A DNA stretch of 64,000 bases, from NCBI GenBank assembly GCA_902521465.1, contig CABYRL010000005.1, forward strand, positions 1-64,000, written 5' to 3'. The notes under the pieces are model-generated. The model searched no databases and was not told the origin of the DNA. It saw only the letters and a program-made list of their open reading frames with translations. Made by a program: the position numbers and the translations under genes. This document shows, piece after piece, positions 46,099-52,863 of the stretch. How positions within the stretch are numbered: the stretch's first letter is position 1; each line of letters starts with the position of its first letter. The DNA comes from an uncultured Alphaproteobacteria bacterium. Its GTDB lineage: Bacteria; Pseudomonadota; Alphaproteobacteria; HIMB59.

Positions 46099-47040
46099 AT
46101 GGTTTCAAGGTTAACTAAACAAAAAATTAGAGACATTTGGAAAACTGAGGACAAAGAATTTACACCATGGTTAGTTCAGAATATAGCCTTACTTAATGAG
46201 GACCTTGGTTTAAATATTCAAGATCCTGAGAGTGAGAAAAAATTAGATACCTTTAAAGTTGATATTGTGGCCGAGGATGATCAAGGAAAAGTTGTAATTG
46301 AAAATCAATTTGAAAAATCTGATCATGATCATTTAGGTAAATTATTGACTTATATAAGCAATGTAGAAAATACTAAAAAGGCAATATGGATAGTAGAGGA
46401 TGCTAAACCTGAGCATCACAGAGCAATAGAGTGGCTGAATGCTAACATTAAGACTTGTTTATTCTTTTTAGTAAAAATTCAAGTTTTCAAAATAAAAGAT
46501 AGTGAACCTGGGGCTCAATTTTTTTTATTATCAGGACCAGATGAAAATATTACGACTGTTGGTAAAATAAAAGAAGAGGACTCAGAAAGAGAGAAAATTA
46601 AACATAATTTTTGGTCCCTATTTTATGAAAGACTGAAAGATAAAAGTAGTATTTATGATAACACTTCACCAAAAGGAAGAAACTACATGAGCATCAGTGC
46701 AGGAATTAGAGGAGTAGGCTTTAATGTTGCAGCGATGAATAATTCTGCACAGGTTGAAATTTACATTGATCGGGGAAAGGATGAAGGAAAAGAGGTAAAT
46801 TTAAAAATATTTAATGAATTGGAAAAACAAAAAGCAGAAATTGAAAAAAATTTTGGTAACAAATTAGAGTGGGAAAGACTTGATGGCTCAAGGGCATGCA
46901 GGATAAAATTTAAATCTGATATTGGAGGTTTTAAGGACCCTGATACTTGGGATCGTGTTCATGAATTTTTAGTAGATAATTTAATTAAACTTGAGAATTC
47001 ATTTAAAAAGCATGTTACTGGCTTGAATAAATTTTTATAA
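46099..47040 (+). CDS. DUF4268 protein with PD-(D/E)xK-like N-terminus
   Basis: 313 residues. The N-terminal half resembles the nuclease-like part of DUF4268 proteins: VDIVAEDDQGKVVIENQFEK, with Asp followed by E-N-Q at the place of the E-x-K motif, then SDHDHLGKLLTYISN. The C-terminal DUF4268 half contains NYMSISAGIRGVGFNVAAMN and VEIYIDRGKDEGKEVN. Such proteins are common in genomic islands and may be defence nucleases, not proven. Sole cargo of E1, plus strand. Confidence 0.75.
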   Translation: MVSRLTKQKIRDIWKTEDKEFTPWLVQNIALLNEDLGLNIQDPESEKKLDTFKVDIVAEDDQGKVVIENQFEKSDHDHLGKLLTYISNVENTKKAIWIVEDAKPEHHRAIEWLNANIKTCLFFLVKIQVFKIKDSEPGAQFFLLSGPDENITTVGKIKEEDSEREKIKHNFWSLFYERLKDKSSIYDNTSPKGRNYMSISAGIRGVGFNVAAMNNSAQVEIYIDRGKDEGKEVNLKIFNELEKQKAEIEKNFGNKLEWERLDGSRACRIKFKSDIGGFKDPDTWDRVHEFLVDNLIKLENSFKKHVTGLNKFL

Positions 47041-47051
47041 AAATAATTCTC

Positions 47052-47071
47052 AGTGTGTCATAGCTGTGTCA
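47052..47071. repeat. Arm-like direct repeat, right end of E1
   Basis: AGTGTGTCA (47052) and GCTGTGTCA (47063), spaced 11 bp, 59 bp before the J1 core. Matches the left-end pair of the same element. Confidence 0.65.
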
Positions 47072-47129
47072 AACAACTTGTTTGTTTCTAAAAAGAGTTG
47101 ATAGTTTTTGTTAAAAGGAAGTTTAGAGA

Positions 47130-47145
47130 GGGGCGCTCTGTTTCC
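47130..47145 (-). repeat. ssrA 3'-end repeat J1
   Basis: GGGGCGCTCTGTTTCC, matching the ssrA terminus except T-to-C and the bases after CTGTT, where the sequence reads TCCTAAC as in J2. The changed right half is expected at an element's own end (P side). Confidence 0.8.
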
Positions 47146-47187
47146 TAACTAAATTGCCCTAAGTCGCAGTATATAACAACTTTTTAA

Positions 47188-47211
47188 AACTGTATGCATA
47201 AACTGTATGCA
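47188..47211. repeat. Arm-like direct repeat, left end of E2
   Basis: AACTGTATGCA twice (47188 and 47201), 13-bp spacing. The identical motif occurs three times at the right end of E3, not at the right end of E2. Confidence 0.7.
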
Positions 47212-47234
47212 CTAATTTCTCGTTTTTGACGAAT

Positions 47235-47264
47235 TTGCGACTTCTGTTTTTAATAAAGTATACA
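47235..47264 (+). promoter_or_regulatory. Element-borne promoter of E2
   Basis: TTGCGA, 18-bp spacer, TATACA, 32 nt before the cargo ATG. The -35 lies within the conserved GACGAATTTGCGACTTCTGT box that also occurs at E3, so each element seems to bring its own promoter. TGCGACTT here is the inverted copy of AAGTCGCA at 47161. Confidence 0.6.
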
Positions 47265-47295
47265 AATAGGTCTGAATAAATGTTAAAGTTAATTT

Positions 47296-47811
47296 ATGAT
47301 AAAAATTATTTTTTCATTCTTACTTGTATTTTCTTTTAATTCCTTTGCTTTAGATATTAGTTCTCCAGCATTTAATGACGGTGATAATATTCCTAAAAAA
47401 TATGGATGTAAGTATAATGGAGGTAATAATATATCTATACCATTAGAGTTTTCAGATATTCCAGACGATGCAAAATCTCTTGCACTAATTATTGATGACC
47501 CTGATGCAATGAGTGTTGCTGGTAAAATATGGGTGCATTGGATTTTAGTAGATATACCAACAAATACAAAAGAACTCAAAGAAGTTAAAGATGGAAAATT
47601 AGGTATCGGAAAAACTGGAAGAAATAGTAATGGTAGTAAAAATTATGGTGGACCCTGCCCACCCAACGGAGTTCATGTTTATAATATAAAAGTTTATGCC
47701 TTAAACATTGAAATAAACAAAAGTTTAGGCGAAATGACACAAAAAAAATTCGAAAAAAAATATAAGAATGAAATTATTAGTTCATCTATGATTTCAGGAA
47801 AATATAAATAA
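47296..47811 (+). CDS. YbhB/YbcL (PEBP) family exported protein
   Basis: 171 residues with a signal peptide (MIKIIFSFLLVFSFNSFA). The phosphatidylethanolamine-binding fold is shown by PLEFSDIPDDAKSLALIIDDPDA, VHWILVDIP and NYGGPCPPNGVHVYNIKVYAL (parts). Bacterial members are often cytoplasmic; this one is exported. Role unknown. Sole cargo of E2, downstream of an element promoter. Confidence 0.88.
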   Translation: MIKIIFSFLLVFSFNSFALDISSPAFNDGDNIPKKYGCKYNGGNNISIPLEFSDIPDDAKSLALIIDDPDAMSVAGKIWVHWILVDIPTNTKELKEVKDGKLGIGKTGRNSNGSKNYGGPCPPNGVHVYNIKVYALNIEINKSLGEMTQKKFEKKYKNEIISSSMISGKYK

Positions 47812-47837
47812 TCTCTTCTTACTAAATTCCTTCTCTT

Positions 47838-47898
47838 TGATTCATCGCCTAGAATGAAATTTCAAAGTGTCTGCTAAGTGTCTGCTAAAGTGTCTGCT
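47838..47898. repeat. Right-end module of E2: conserved box plus triple arm-like repeat
   Basis: A 22-bp box (TGATTCATCGCCTAGAATGA...) is followed after 6 bp by AGTGTCTGCT three times (47866, 47877, 47889; spacing 11 and 12). The last repeat ends 48 bp before the J2 core. The module at 49420-49480 has the same box, spacing and distance but different repeat sequence. Confidence 0.8.
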
Positions 47899-47945
47899 CT
47901 TTAAAAATAAAAAAGTAAGAAGAAATAAAGGTTATTTAATTAAAA

Positions 47946-47961
47946 GGGGCGTTCTGTTTCC
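47946..47961 (-). repeat. ssrA 3'-end repeat J2
   Basis: GGGGCGTTCTGTTTCC, identical to ssrA over GGGGCGTTCTGTT, then the element-type right half TCCTAAC like J1. Flanked on both sides by AGTGTCTGCT repeats, so it looks like a complete attP-type site. Confidence 0.82.
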
Positions 47962-48004
47962 TAACACATCGTCCCTAAGTCGCACTATACAATGATTTTA
48001 TAAT

Positions 48005-48014
48005 AGTGTCTGCT
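48005..48014. repeat. Arm-like repeat, left end of E3
   Basis: One clear AGTGTCTGCT at the position of the second ACTGTATGCA in E2. The first copy position is degenerate. It matches the triple repeat left of J2. Confidence 0.6.
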
Positions 48015-48037
48015 CTGATTTCTTGTTTTTGACGAAT

Positions 48038-48065
48038 TTGCGACTTCTGTTCGCAAAAGTATACA
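48038..48065 (+). promoter_or_regulatory. Element-borne promoter of E3
   Basis: TTGCGA, 16-bp spacer, TATACA, within the conserved GACGAATTTGCGACTTCTGT box shared with E2. It points into the 175-aa gene whose TTG start is 24 nt on. Confidence 0.6.
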
Positions 48066-48088
48066 AATAAGATTTTGTTTATGTTAAG

Positions 48089-48616
48089 TTGAAACATTTG
48101 AAAAGCAATTTAGAGAAACTTTCTGTAGAAGAATTAGTACAATTATTATCTCCTTCATCTGATGTAGTAAAAGAACTCTACAAAAGAAATGTTCTAAGAA
48201 CTAAAAATACTGTAGGAGAATTAGGCGAATATTTTGCAATTAAATTTTACAATAAGATCGATAAAAATAAATATGAAGTTAGTAAAAAATTACCCAATTT
48301 AACATTAGCAGGGGAGACAACTAAAAATGTTGATGCTCTTAGTAGGGAAGGGAAAATCTACAGTATAAAGTGTATTTCATCCGCCCCTAGTACTACTGGA
48401 TCTTTTTGGGATCCCGAGTCTATAAAATCAAATAAAAAAACTTTTGATTTTTTAGTAATTGTCGTACTAGATGACACATGGAATGTTGATAGAATACTCG
48501 AATTATCATGGGAAGATTTTTTTGAAAATAAAATGTTTAATAAGAGAATGAATAACTTCAATATAAGAGTAACAAAAAAACTGATGAAGAAATTTACAAT
48601 AATTTCTAAGAAATAG
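48089..48616 (+). CDS. Possible PD-(D/E)xK-like nuclease of E3
   Basis: 175 residues, TTG start at 48089 (no ATG available). Helical N-terminus (LEKLSVEELVQLL), then GELGEYFAIKFYN and VDALSREGKIYSIKCIS, where an Asp and an S-x-K pair eight to ten residues later resemble restriction-endonuclease-like cores. The assignment is tentative. The next gene begins 42 nt later and encodes an HNH nuclease, so the two may act together. Confidence 0.6.
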   Translation: MKHLKSNLEKLSVEELVQLLSPSSDVVKELYKRNVLRTKNTVGELGEYFAIKFYNKIDKNKYEVSKKLPNLTLAGETTKNVDALSREGKIYSIKCISSAPSTTGSFWDPESIKSNKKTFDFLVIVVLDDTWNVDRILELSWEDFFENKMFNKRMNNFNIRVTKKLMKKFTIISKK

Positions 48617-48658
48617 TTTAAAGTGGCAAAATTGTCTTGGTTGAGTTAATTTTGTCAA

Positions 48659-49390
48659 ATGAAAAATAGGTTCACTAGAAAAAGTAGAACGGAAAGAAGT
48701 CACATCCCAAAAAATTTCAAAAAAGAAATTTTTGAAAGAGATAGATATATTTGTATTTATTGTAAAAAAAATTTGGATAATAAAAATGAAAAACCAACTT
48801 TGGATCATTTAATACCTATATCTAATCATTCTGGACTTAATGAAAAAACTAATTTTGTGACATCTTGTTTGAGTTGTAATCAAAAAAAAGCAAGTATTCC
48901 TATTAAGGAATTTGCAAAAAATATTAATATAGATTTAAAAGACTTACCAATAACTGGAGATTTAATAATTGATAATACTGATTTACCTAAGCAAATTAGG
49001 CAGATAAGAAAAGAATTATTTGAAAAAATAAGAAATGAAGAATTATTAATTGGAGGTAGAAAATCTCAAAAAAAAATTGAAAAAAAATATAGAGAAAATT
49101 TAACCAATTCTAAATTAGGTCAAGATCTTAAAAATAAATTTCCAACATTACCTGGTCCAGTTAGAACGATGATACCAGAAATAGAAACTATTGTTTCTAA
49201 TAAAAATGATTTTAATTTATTAGTTGAACTTGCAAAATCTGCAAATACAAGAAATCTTATAGGAACTATTATAACAAAAAATTGTAATGTAATGGATACG
49301 TTAATCAATATTACCAAAAAAAGTAATGATAAGTCTTTGGTCAAAAGAATTAATTTTGCAATTGCAAGATTCAAAAAAATACAAAGTTAA
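48659..49390 (+). CDS. HNH endonuclease of E3
   Basis: 243 residues. N-terminal HNH domain at about 20-75: RDRYICIYCKKNL, PTLDHLIPISNHSG, NFVTSCLSCNQKKAS, giving C-x2-C, the D-H pair and a second C-x2-C with N. The remaining two thirds are helical, basic and unrecognised. Probably a DNA nuclease; defence role is inferred from context (mobile element, neighbouring nuclease-like gene). Confidence 0.82.
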   Translation: MKNRFTRKSRTERSHIPKNFKKEIFERDRYICIYCKKNLDNKNEKPTLDHLIPISNHSGLNEKTNFVTSCLSCNQKKASIPIKEFAKNINIDLKDLPITGDLIIDNTDLPKQIRQIRKELFEKIRNEELLIGGRKSQKKIEKKYRENLTNSKLGQDLKNKFPTLPGPVRTMIPEIETIVSNKNDFNLLVELAKSANTRNLIGTIITKNCNVMDTLINITKKSNDKSLVKRINFAIARFKKIQS

Positions 49391-49419
49391 TTAAAATATA
49401 AAGATATTTCTATTCTAAT

Positions 49420-49480
49420 TGATTCATCGCCTAGAATGAAACTTTAGACTGTATGCAAACTGTATGCAAAACTGTATGCA
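49420..49480. repeat. Right-end module of E3: conserved box plus triple arm-like repeat
   Basis: The 22-bp box identical to 47838-47859, then ACTGTATGCA three times (49448, 49459, 49471; spacing 11 and 12), ending 48 bp before the J3 core. Same geometry as the E2 right end with a different repeat sequence. Confidence 0.8.
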
Positions 49481-49527
49481 ACTTGTTTTTCAAAAAGTGA
49501 GAGGAAATAATAACTTTTAATTAAAAA

Positions 49528-49545
49528 GGGGCGTTCTGTTGCCCG
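49528..49545 (-). repeat. ssrA 3'-end repeat J3
   Basis: GGGGCGTTCTGTTGCCCG, 18 bp identical to the ssrA terminus (49772-49789). Right half differs from J1 and J2 and is close to the chromosomal type. Confidence 0.88.
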
Positions 49546-49550
49546 ATAAA

Positions 49551-49763
49551 CTATTTTGTTTTTTTCAACAAATATATATTTAAACCAATAGATATAAAAA
49601 TTATTAACAAAACAACTATTAGTATCAGTACATTTATTCCTGTATAACCTAGTCCAGTTTTATCACCTAAATAAATTAGTAAATCTACAGTACTATCAAA
49701 AATCCAATCTACCCAATCAATTCCACTATTAGCAACTGACTCGTAAATTCCTTTCTTGCTCAT
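49551..49763 (-). CDS. 70-aa membrane protein with GDxTGxGY motif
   Basis: MSKKGIYESVANSGIDWVDW, then YLGDKTGLGYTGINVLILIV and a long membrane helix ending in KKTK. The block LGDKTGLGY + N + hydrophobic helix matches the 55-aa protein of the tRNA-Thr island (IGDLTGMGY). The ATG is 8 nt beyond the end of ssrA on the same strand, so it is probably expressed by read-through from the tmRNA promoter. Function unknown. Confidence 0.72.
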   Translation of the reverse strand: MSKKGIYESVANSGIDWVDWIFDSTVDLLIYLGDKTGLGYTGINVLILIVVLLIIFISIGLNIYLLKKTK

Positions 49764-49770
49764 AATTTAA

Positions 49771-50003
49771 GGGGGCGTTCTGTTGCCCGGCCGCCCCAAA
49801 GCCGCGCTTACCTAATTAGATTAAGCAGCGAGTGCTAATTCATTATCGTTAGCAATTATTTTAAGTTTCTATGTCGAAGAAACGCTTACAACGAGCAAAA
49901 ACTGTATCCTTCAGAGCACGTCAAACCTATATCACCCCCTCTAAATTTTATGGTGGAGGTGTCGGGTACCGCCCCCGAGTCCGATACACCTATTACATAC
50001 AGC
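49771..50003 (-). ncRNA. ssrA: tmRNA, circularly permuted two-piece form
   Basis: On the minus strand the acceptor piece comes first (about 50003-49951, ending CACCTCCACCA), then an 11-nt intervening loop, then the coding piece from GGGGGTGATATAGGTTTGAC (49939) to the hairpin ending CGCCCC near 49772. The acceptor 3' strand CACCTCC pairs with 5' GGGGGTG. The tag frame at 49853-49821 encodes ANDNELALAA then TAA. It rescues stalled ribosomes and tags products for proteolysis. The outer 5' end is approximate. The 3' end of the coding piece serves as attachment site for the array downstream. Confidence 0.95.
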
Positions 50004-50069
50004 GTTTATTGCTATAGTTGATAAACAACGAAGATAATATAGTCTAATAAATGAATCCTTTAAACACCT

Positions 50070-50996
50070 ATGAAGAAAAAAGTCACTAAAGTGCCAAAAT
50101 TTAAAGATTTTAAAACTACAAGAGCTACATCATCTGCTTTAGAAAAAATACTTTATAAACAAATTCCAATTTTAGACCATGGTTTCATAAGAGTTATTGA
50201 TTATATGGGAACAGATCAGTCAATAGTCCAAGCAGCTAGAGTCTCCTATGGTGAAGGAACAAAAAAATTACGTGAGGACCGTGGTCTTATTAGATATCTC
50301 TTGAGTCACTGGCACACAACTCCCTTTGAGATGTGTGAAATTAAGTTTCATATTAAACTACCTATTTTTGTTGCTAGACAATGGATCAGACACAGAACTG
50401 CAAATGTAAATGAATACTCTGCGAGATATTCAGTATTAGATAAAGAGTTTTATGTTCCAGAAATGGATCAACTTGGATCTCAATCCACTACAAACAAGCA
50501 AGGGAGATCAAATACTTTAGATAAAAAGTTTGCAAAACAAGCCCAAGATTTAATTCAAAAGAATTCTGAACAACTCTATGATGACTACCAAAATTTATTG
50601 AATGGTAAGCTTTTGAATAACGATGAATACGTTGAAGGGGAGGGACTAGCTAGAGAACTAGCTCGAACAACTCTTCCATTAAATTATTACACACAGTGGT
50701 ATTGGAAAGTAGACCTTCATAATCTTATGCATTTTTTAAGATTACGAGCAGATAGTCATGCTCAGTATGAAATACAAATTTATGCTGAAAAAATGGTTGA
50801 AATTTTAAAAAAGTGGGTACCTTTAACATACGAAGCTTTTGAAGATTACCGTTCGGACTCATTCCAACTCTCTAAAGAGGCTATGAAAATTGTTAAAGAT
50901 AAATTAGCGAATAAAAAAATTAAGAAGTCTAATTATAAGCTATCACCAAGAGAGCTCAGAGAATTAGAAATAAAGTTTAATATTAAATTATCTTAA
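50070..50996 (+). CDS. thyX: Flavin-dependent thymidylate synthase
   Basis: 308 residues, a ThyX that makes dTMP from dUMP using FAD, NADPH and methylene-tetrahydrofolate. The signature is RQWIRHRTANVNEYSARYS. DNLMHFLRLRADSHAQ-like (HNLMHFLRLRADSHAQYEI) is the second conserved block. Its presence suggests thyA is absent from the genome, not testable here. Overlaps the convergent mrp by 4 nt. Confidence 0.96.
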   Translation: MKKKVTKVPKFKDFKTTRATSSALEKILYKQIPILDHGFIRVIDYMGTDQSIVQAARVSYGEGTKKLREDRGLIRYLLSHWHTTPFEMCEIKFHIKLPIFVARQWIRHRTANVNEYSARYSVLDKEFYVPEMDQLGSQSTTNKQGRSNTLDKKFAKQAQDLIQKNSEQLYDDYQNLLNGKLLNNDEYVEGEGLARELARTTLPLNYYTQWYWKVDLHNLMHFLRLRADSHAQYEIQIYAEKMVEILKKWVPLTYEAFEDYRSDSFQLSKEAMKIVKDKLANKKIKKSNYKLSPRELRELEIKFNIKLS

Positions 50997-51739
50997 CTTT
51001 GAAATTTTTTTGTAATTGTTTTTGTTATATTTTCAAATTTTAGAGAATAATCATCTTTATAATCAAAACAATAAGGCTTTCCGTCATCACAACTTTTAGG
51101 GATATTTAAATTAAAAGGAAGTTCTTCAATTAAATTTATATTTTCTTTGAGTAGTAGAGACTTAGTCTTTGACTCACCAAAAATATATTTTTTTTCATTT
51201 TGTTCTTCTAAATAAGACATATTTTCAACTACACCAAGTATTGGAACATTAACCTTGATAAACATATTAATACCTCTGATGACATCTTTTAAAGATAGAA
51301 GCTGTGGAGTTGTAATAATAAGAGTTCCATCCAGTTTGAGCTTTTGAGACATTGATATTTGTACATCTCCGGTACCAGGGGGGAAATCAACAATTAAATA
51401 GTCTAAATCACCCCAAATTGTCTTGTTAATAAGCCCATCAAGCCCTTTTGCTAACATTGGTCCTCGCCAAACAATCGCTTGTTCTTCATTGACAAGAAAA
51501 CCTATTGACATTGCTTTAATCCCAAATACTTCAAAGGGTAAAAACTTCCCATCTTCAACTTTAGGTTCCTTATCTCCGATGCCAAGTAATGTTGGGACAC
51601 TAGGTCCATAAATGTCTGCGTCTAAAAGGCCAACTTTGTATCCTTGGTTTGCTAAAGTTATAGCGATATTGCAAGCTACAGTTGATTTACCAACACCACC
51701 TTTGCAGCTTGATATTCCAAAACAAGTCTTGATATTCAT
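50993..51739 (-). CDS. mrp: Mrp/NBP35 family iron-sulfur carrier ATPase
   Basis: 248 residues: deviant Walker A SSCKGGVGKSTVACNIA, GLLDADIYGPSVP, DYLIVDFPPGTGDVQ. The N-terminal MIP18 (DUF59) domain of longer Mrp proteins is missing, so it is the short form, and the C-terminal CxxC scaffold cysteines of many homologues are not seen. Likely delivers Fe-S clusters to enzymes. Divergent from hflK. Confidence 0.92.
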   Translation of the reverse strand: MNIKTCFGISSCKGGVGKSTVACNIAITLANQGYKVGLLDADIYGPSVPTLLGIGDKEPKVEDGKFLPFEVFGIKAMSIGFLVNEEQAIVWRGPMLAKGLDGLINKTIWGDLDYLIVDFPPGTGDVQISMSQKLKLDGTLIITTPQLLSLKDVIRGINMFIKVNVPILGVVENMSYLEEQNEKKYIFGESKTKSLLLKENINLIEELPFNLNIPKSCDDGKPYCFDYKDDYSLKFENITKTITKKFQS

Positions 51740-51765
51740 ATATTAAACACTACATATAATGTATC

Positions 51766-52863
51766 GTGAACAAAAACAAATTTAAAATTTTTGCACTTGA
51801 TGGCCCGTGGGGACCTTCATCAGGCAATAATAATAGAGGTTCTGGAGGTTTCTCTGGTGGAAATAATGACTCTATTGATGATCTTCTCAAAGATTTAAAA
51901 AATAAATACAAAATTAAAATGCCTTTTAAAGGTGGTTTTAAAGGTGTTTCATTTTTAATATTAATAGCTTTTATAATTTGGCTTGCTACAGGTTTTTATA
52001 GAGTTGAGCCTGACGAACAAGGGGTTGAACTACTTTTTGGTAAATGGAACGAAAGTACAACAGATCCAGGACTCCATTATTTTTTTCCAACACCTATTGG
52101 AAAAGTCTTAACTCCAAAAGTCGAAGCAATCAGGAAAATTAATGTTGGTTTTAGATCTAATGGTAATTCTACTAGAGATGTACTCGAAGAAAGTATGATG
52201 TTAACATCCGACCAAAATATATCTGATTTAGACTATACTGTTCTTTATAGAATTAAAGATGCGGGGCAGTTTTTATTTAATTTAAGAGACCCTGAAGAAA
52301 CAGTAAAAGTTATATCTGAAAGTGTGCTAAGAGAAGTTGTCGGTCAGACTAACTTAGAGGGCCTATTAACCGTATCTAGACAATCAGTTGAAAGAGACTC
52401 AAGATCTTTACTACAAGAACTTTTGGATGAATATGAAGTTGGAATATTAATCCAATCAATACAATTACAAGATGTTAACCCTCCAAGAGAGGTTATAGAT
52501 GCATTTGATGATGTTCAAAAAGCAAGACAGGATAAGGAGAGAACAGTCAACCAAGCTGAAGCTTATAGTAACAGAATTGTGCCCGAGGCAAGAGGTGAAG
52601 CTGAAAAAATTCTCCAAGAGGCAGAGGGTTATAAAAATAAATTAATTAAACAAGCTGAAGGTGAAGCTAGTAGATTTCTTCAAGTGTTAGAAACGTATGA
52701 GCAATCTAAAGAAACAACAAAAAAGAGAATTTACTTAGAAACATTAAGAGACGTCCTATCAGGATCTAGCAAGATAATGATTGATCAGAATTCTGGCAAC
52801 GGAGTTGTTCCTTATTTACCTTTAAATGAATTAAACAAGAACAAGCAGACAGGTAACAACTAA
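51766..52863 (+). CDS. hflK: FtsH regulator HflK
   Basis: 365 residues, GTG start. A glycine/asparagine-rich N-terminus (GPSSGNNNRGSGGFSGGNND) precedes one membrane span (VSFLILIAFIIWLATGFY) and an SPFH/band-7 domain. Helical AEAYSNRIVPEARGEAEKIL repeats follow. HflK and HflC form a cage round the FtsH protease in the inner membrane. Next gene starts 1 nt overlapping. Confidence 0.95.
   Translation: MNKNKFKIFALDGPWGPSSGNNNRGSGGFSGGNNDSIDDLLKDLKNKYKIKMPFKGGFKGVSFLILIAFIIWLATGFYRVEPDEQGVELLFGKWNESTTDPGLHYFFPTPIGKVLTPKVEAIRKINVGFRSNGNSTRDVLEESMMLTSDQNISDLDYTVLYRIKDAGQFLFNLRDPEETVKVISESVLREVVGQTNLEGLLTVSRQSVERDSRSLLQELLDEYEVGILIQSIQLQDVNPPREVIDAFDDVQKARQDKERTVNQAEAYSNRIVPEARGEAEKILQEAEGYKNKLIKQAEGEASRFLQVLETYEQSKETTKKRIYLETLRDVLSGSSKIMIDQNSGNGVVPYLPLNELNKNKQTGNN

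Larger units (their letters stand above)
45937..47129. mobile_element. ssrA mini-element E1 (DUF4268 nuclease-like cargo)
   Basis: About 1.19 kb between ssrA repeats J0 and J1. One gene only (46099-47040). Matching arm-like direct pairs occur at both ends: AGTGTGTCA/AATGTGTCA on the left and AGTGTGTCA/GCTGTGTCA on the right, each at 11-bp spacing. That pairing makes it the cleanest single unit of the array. Confidence 0.75.
47130..47945. mobile_element. ssrA mini-element E2 (PEBP-like cargo)
   Basis: About 0.82 kb between J1 and J2, one gene. Its left end and that of E3 are homologous over about 150 bp, including AAGTCGCA, the TTTTTGACGAATTTGCGACT box and AAAGTATACAAATA. Left arms read ACTGTATGCA, right arms AGTGTCTGCT, so the two ends are of different types. 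Confidence 0.7.
47946..49527. mobile_element. ssrA mini-element E3 (two nuclease-like genes)
   Basis: About 1.58 kb between J2 and J3 with two genes on the plus strand. The left end is homologous to that of E2 and carries an AGTGTCTGCT arm; the right end carries ACTGTATGCA arms. Thus E2 and E3 have exchanged arm types, or together form one composite element J1-J3. Confidence 0.7.
49528..49771. mobile_element. ssrA mini-element or remnant E4
   Basis: Only about 240 bp between J3 and ssrA itself, filled by one small gene on the ssrA strand. No arm-like repeats. It may be a deletion remnant or an unusually small cassette. Confidence 0.5.

Noticed and set aside
47838-49480. Triple direct repeats as a CRISPR array
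   Set aside because: Repeats are 10 bp with 1-2 bp between them; there are no 30-40 bp spacers and no cas genes. They fit recombinase arm sites far better.
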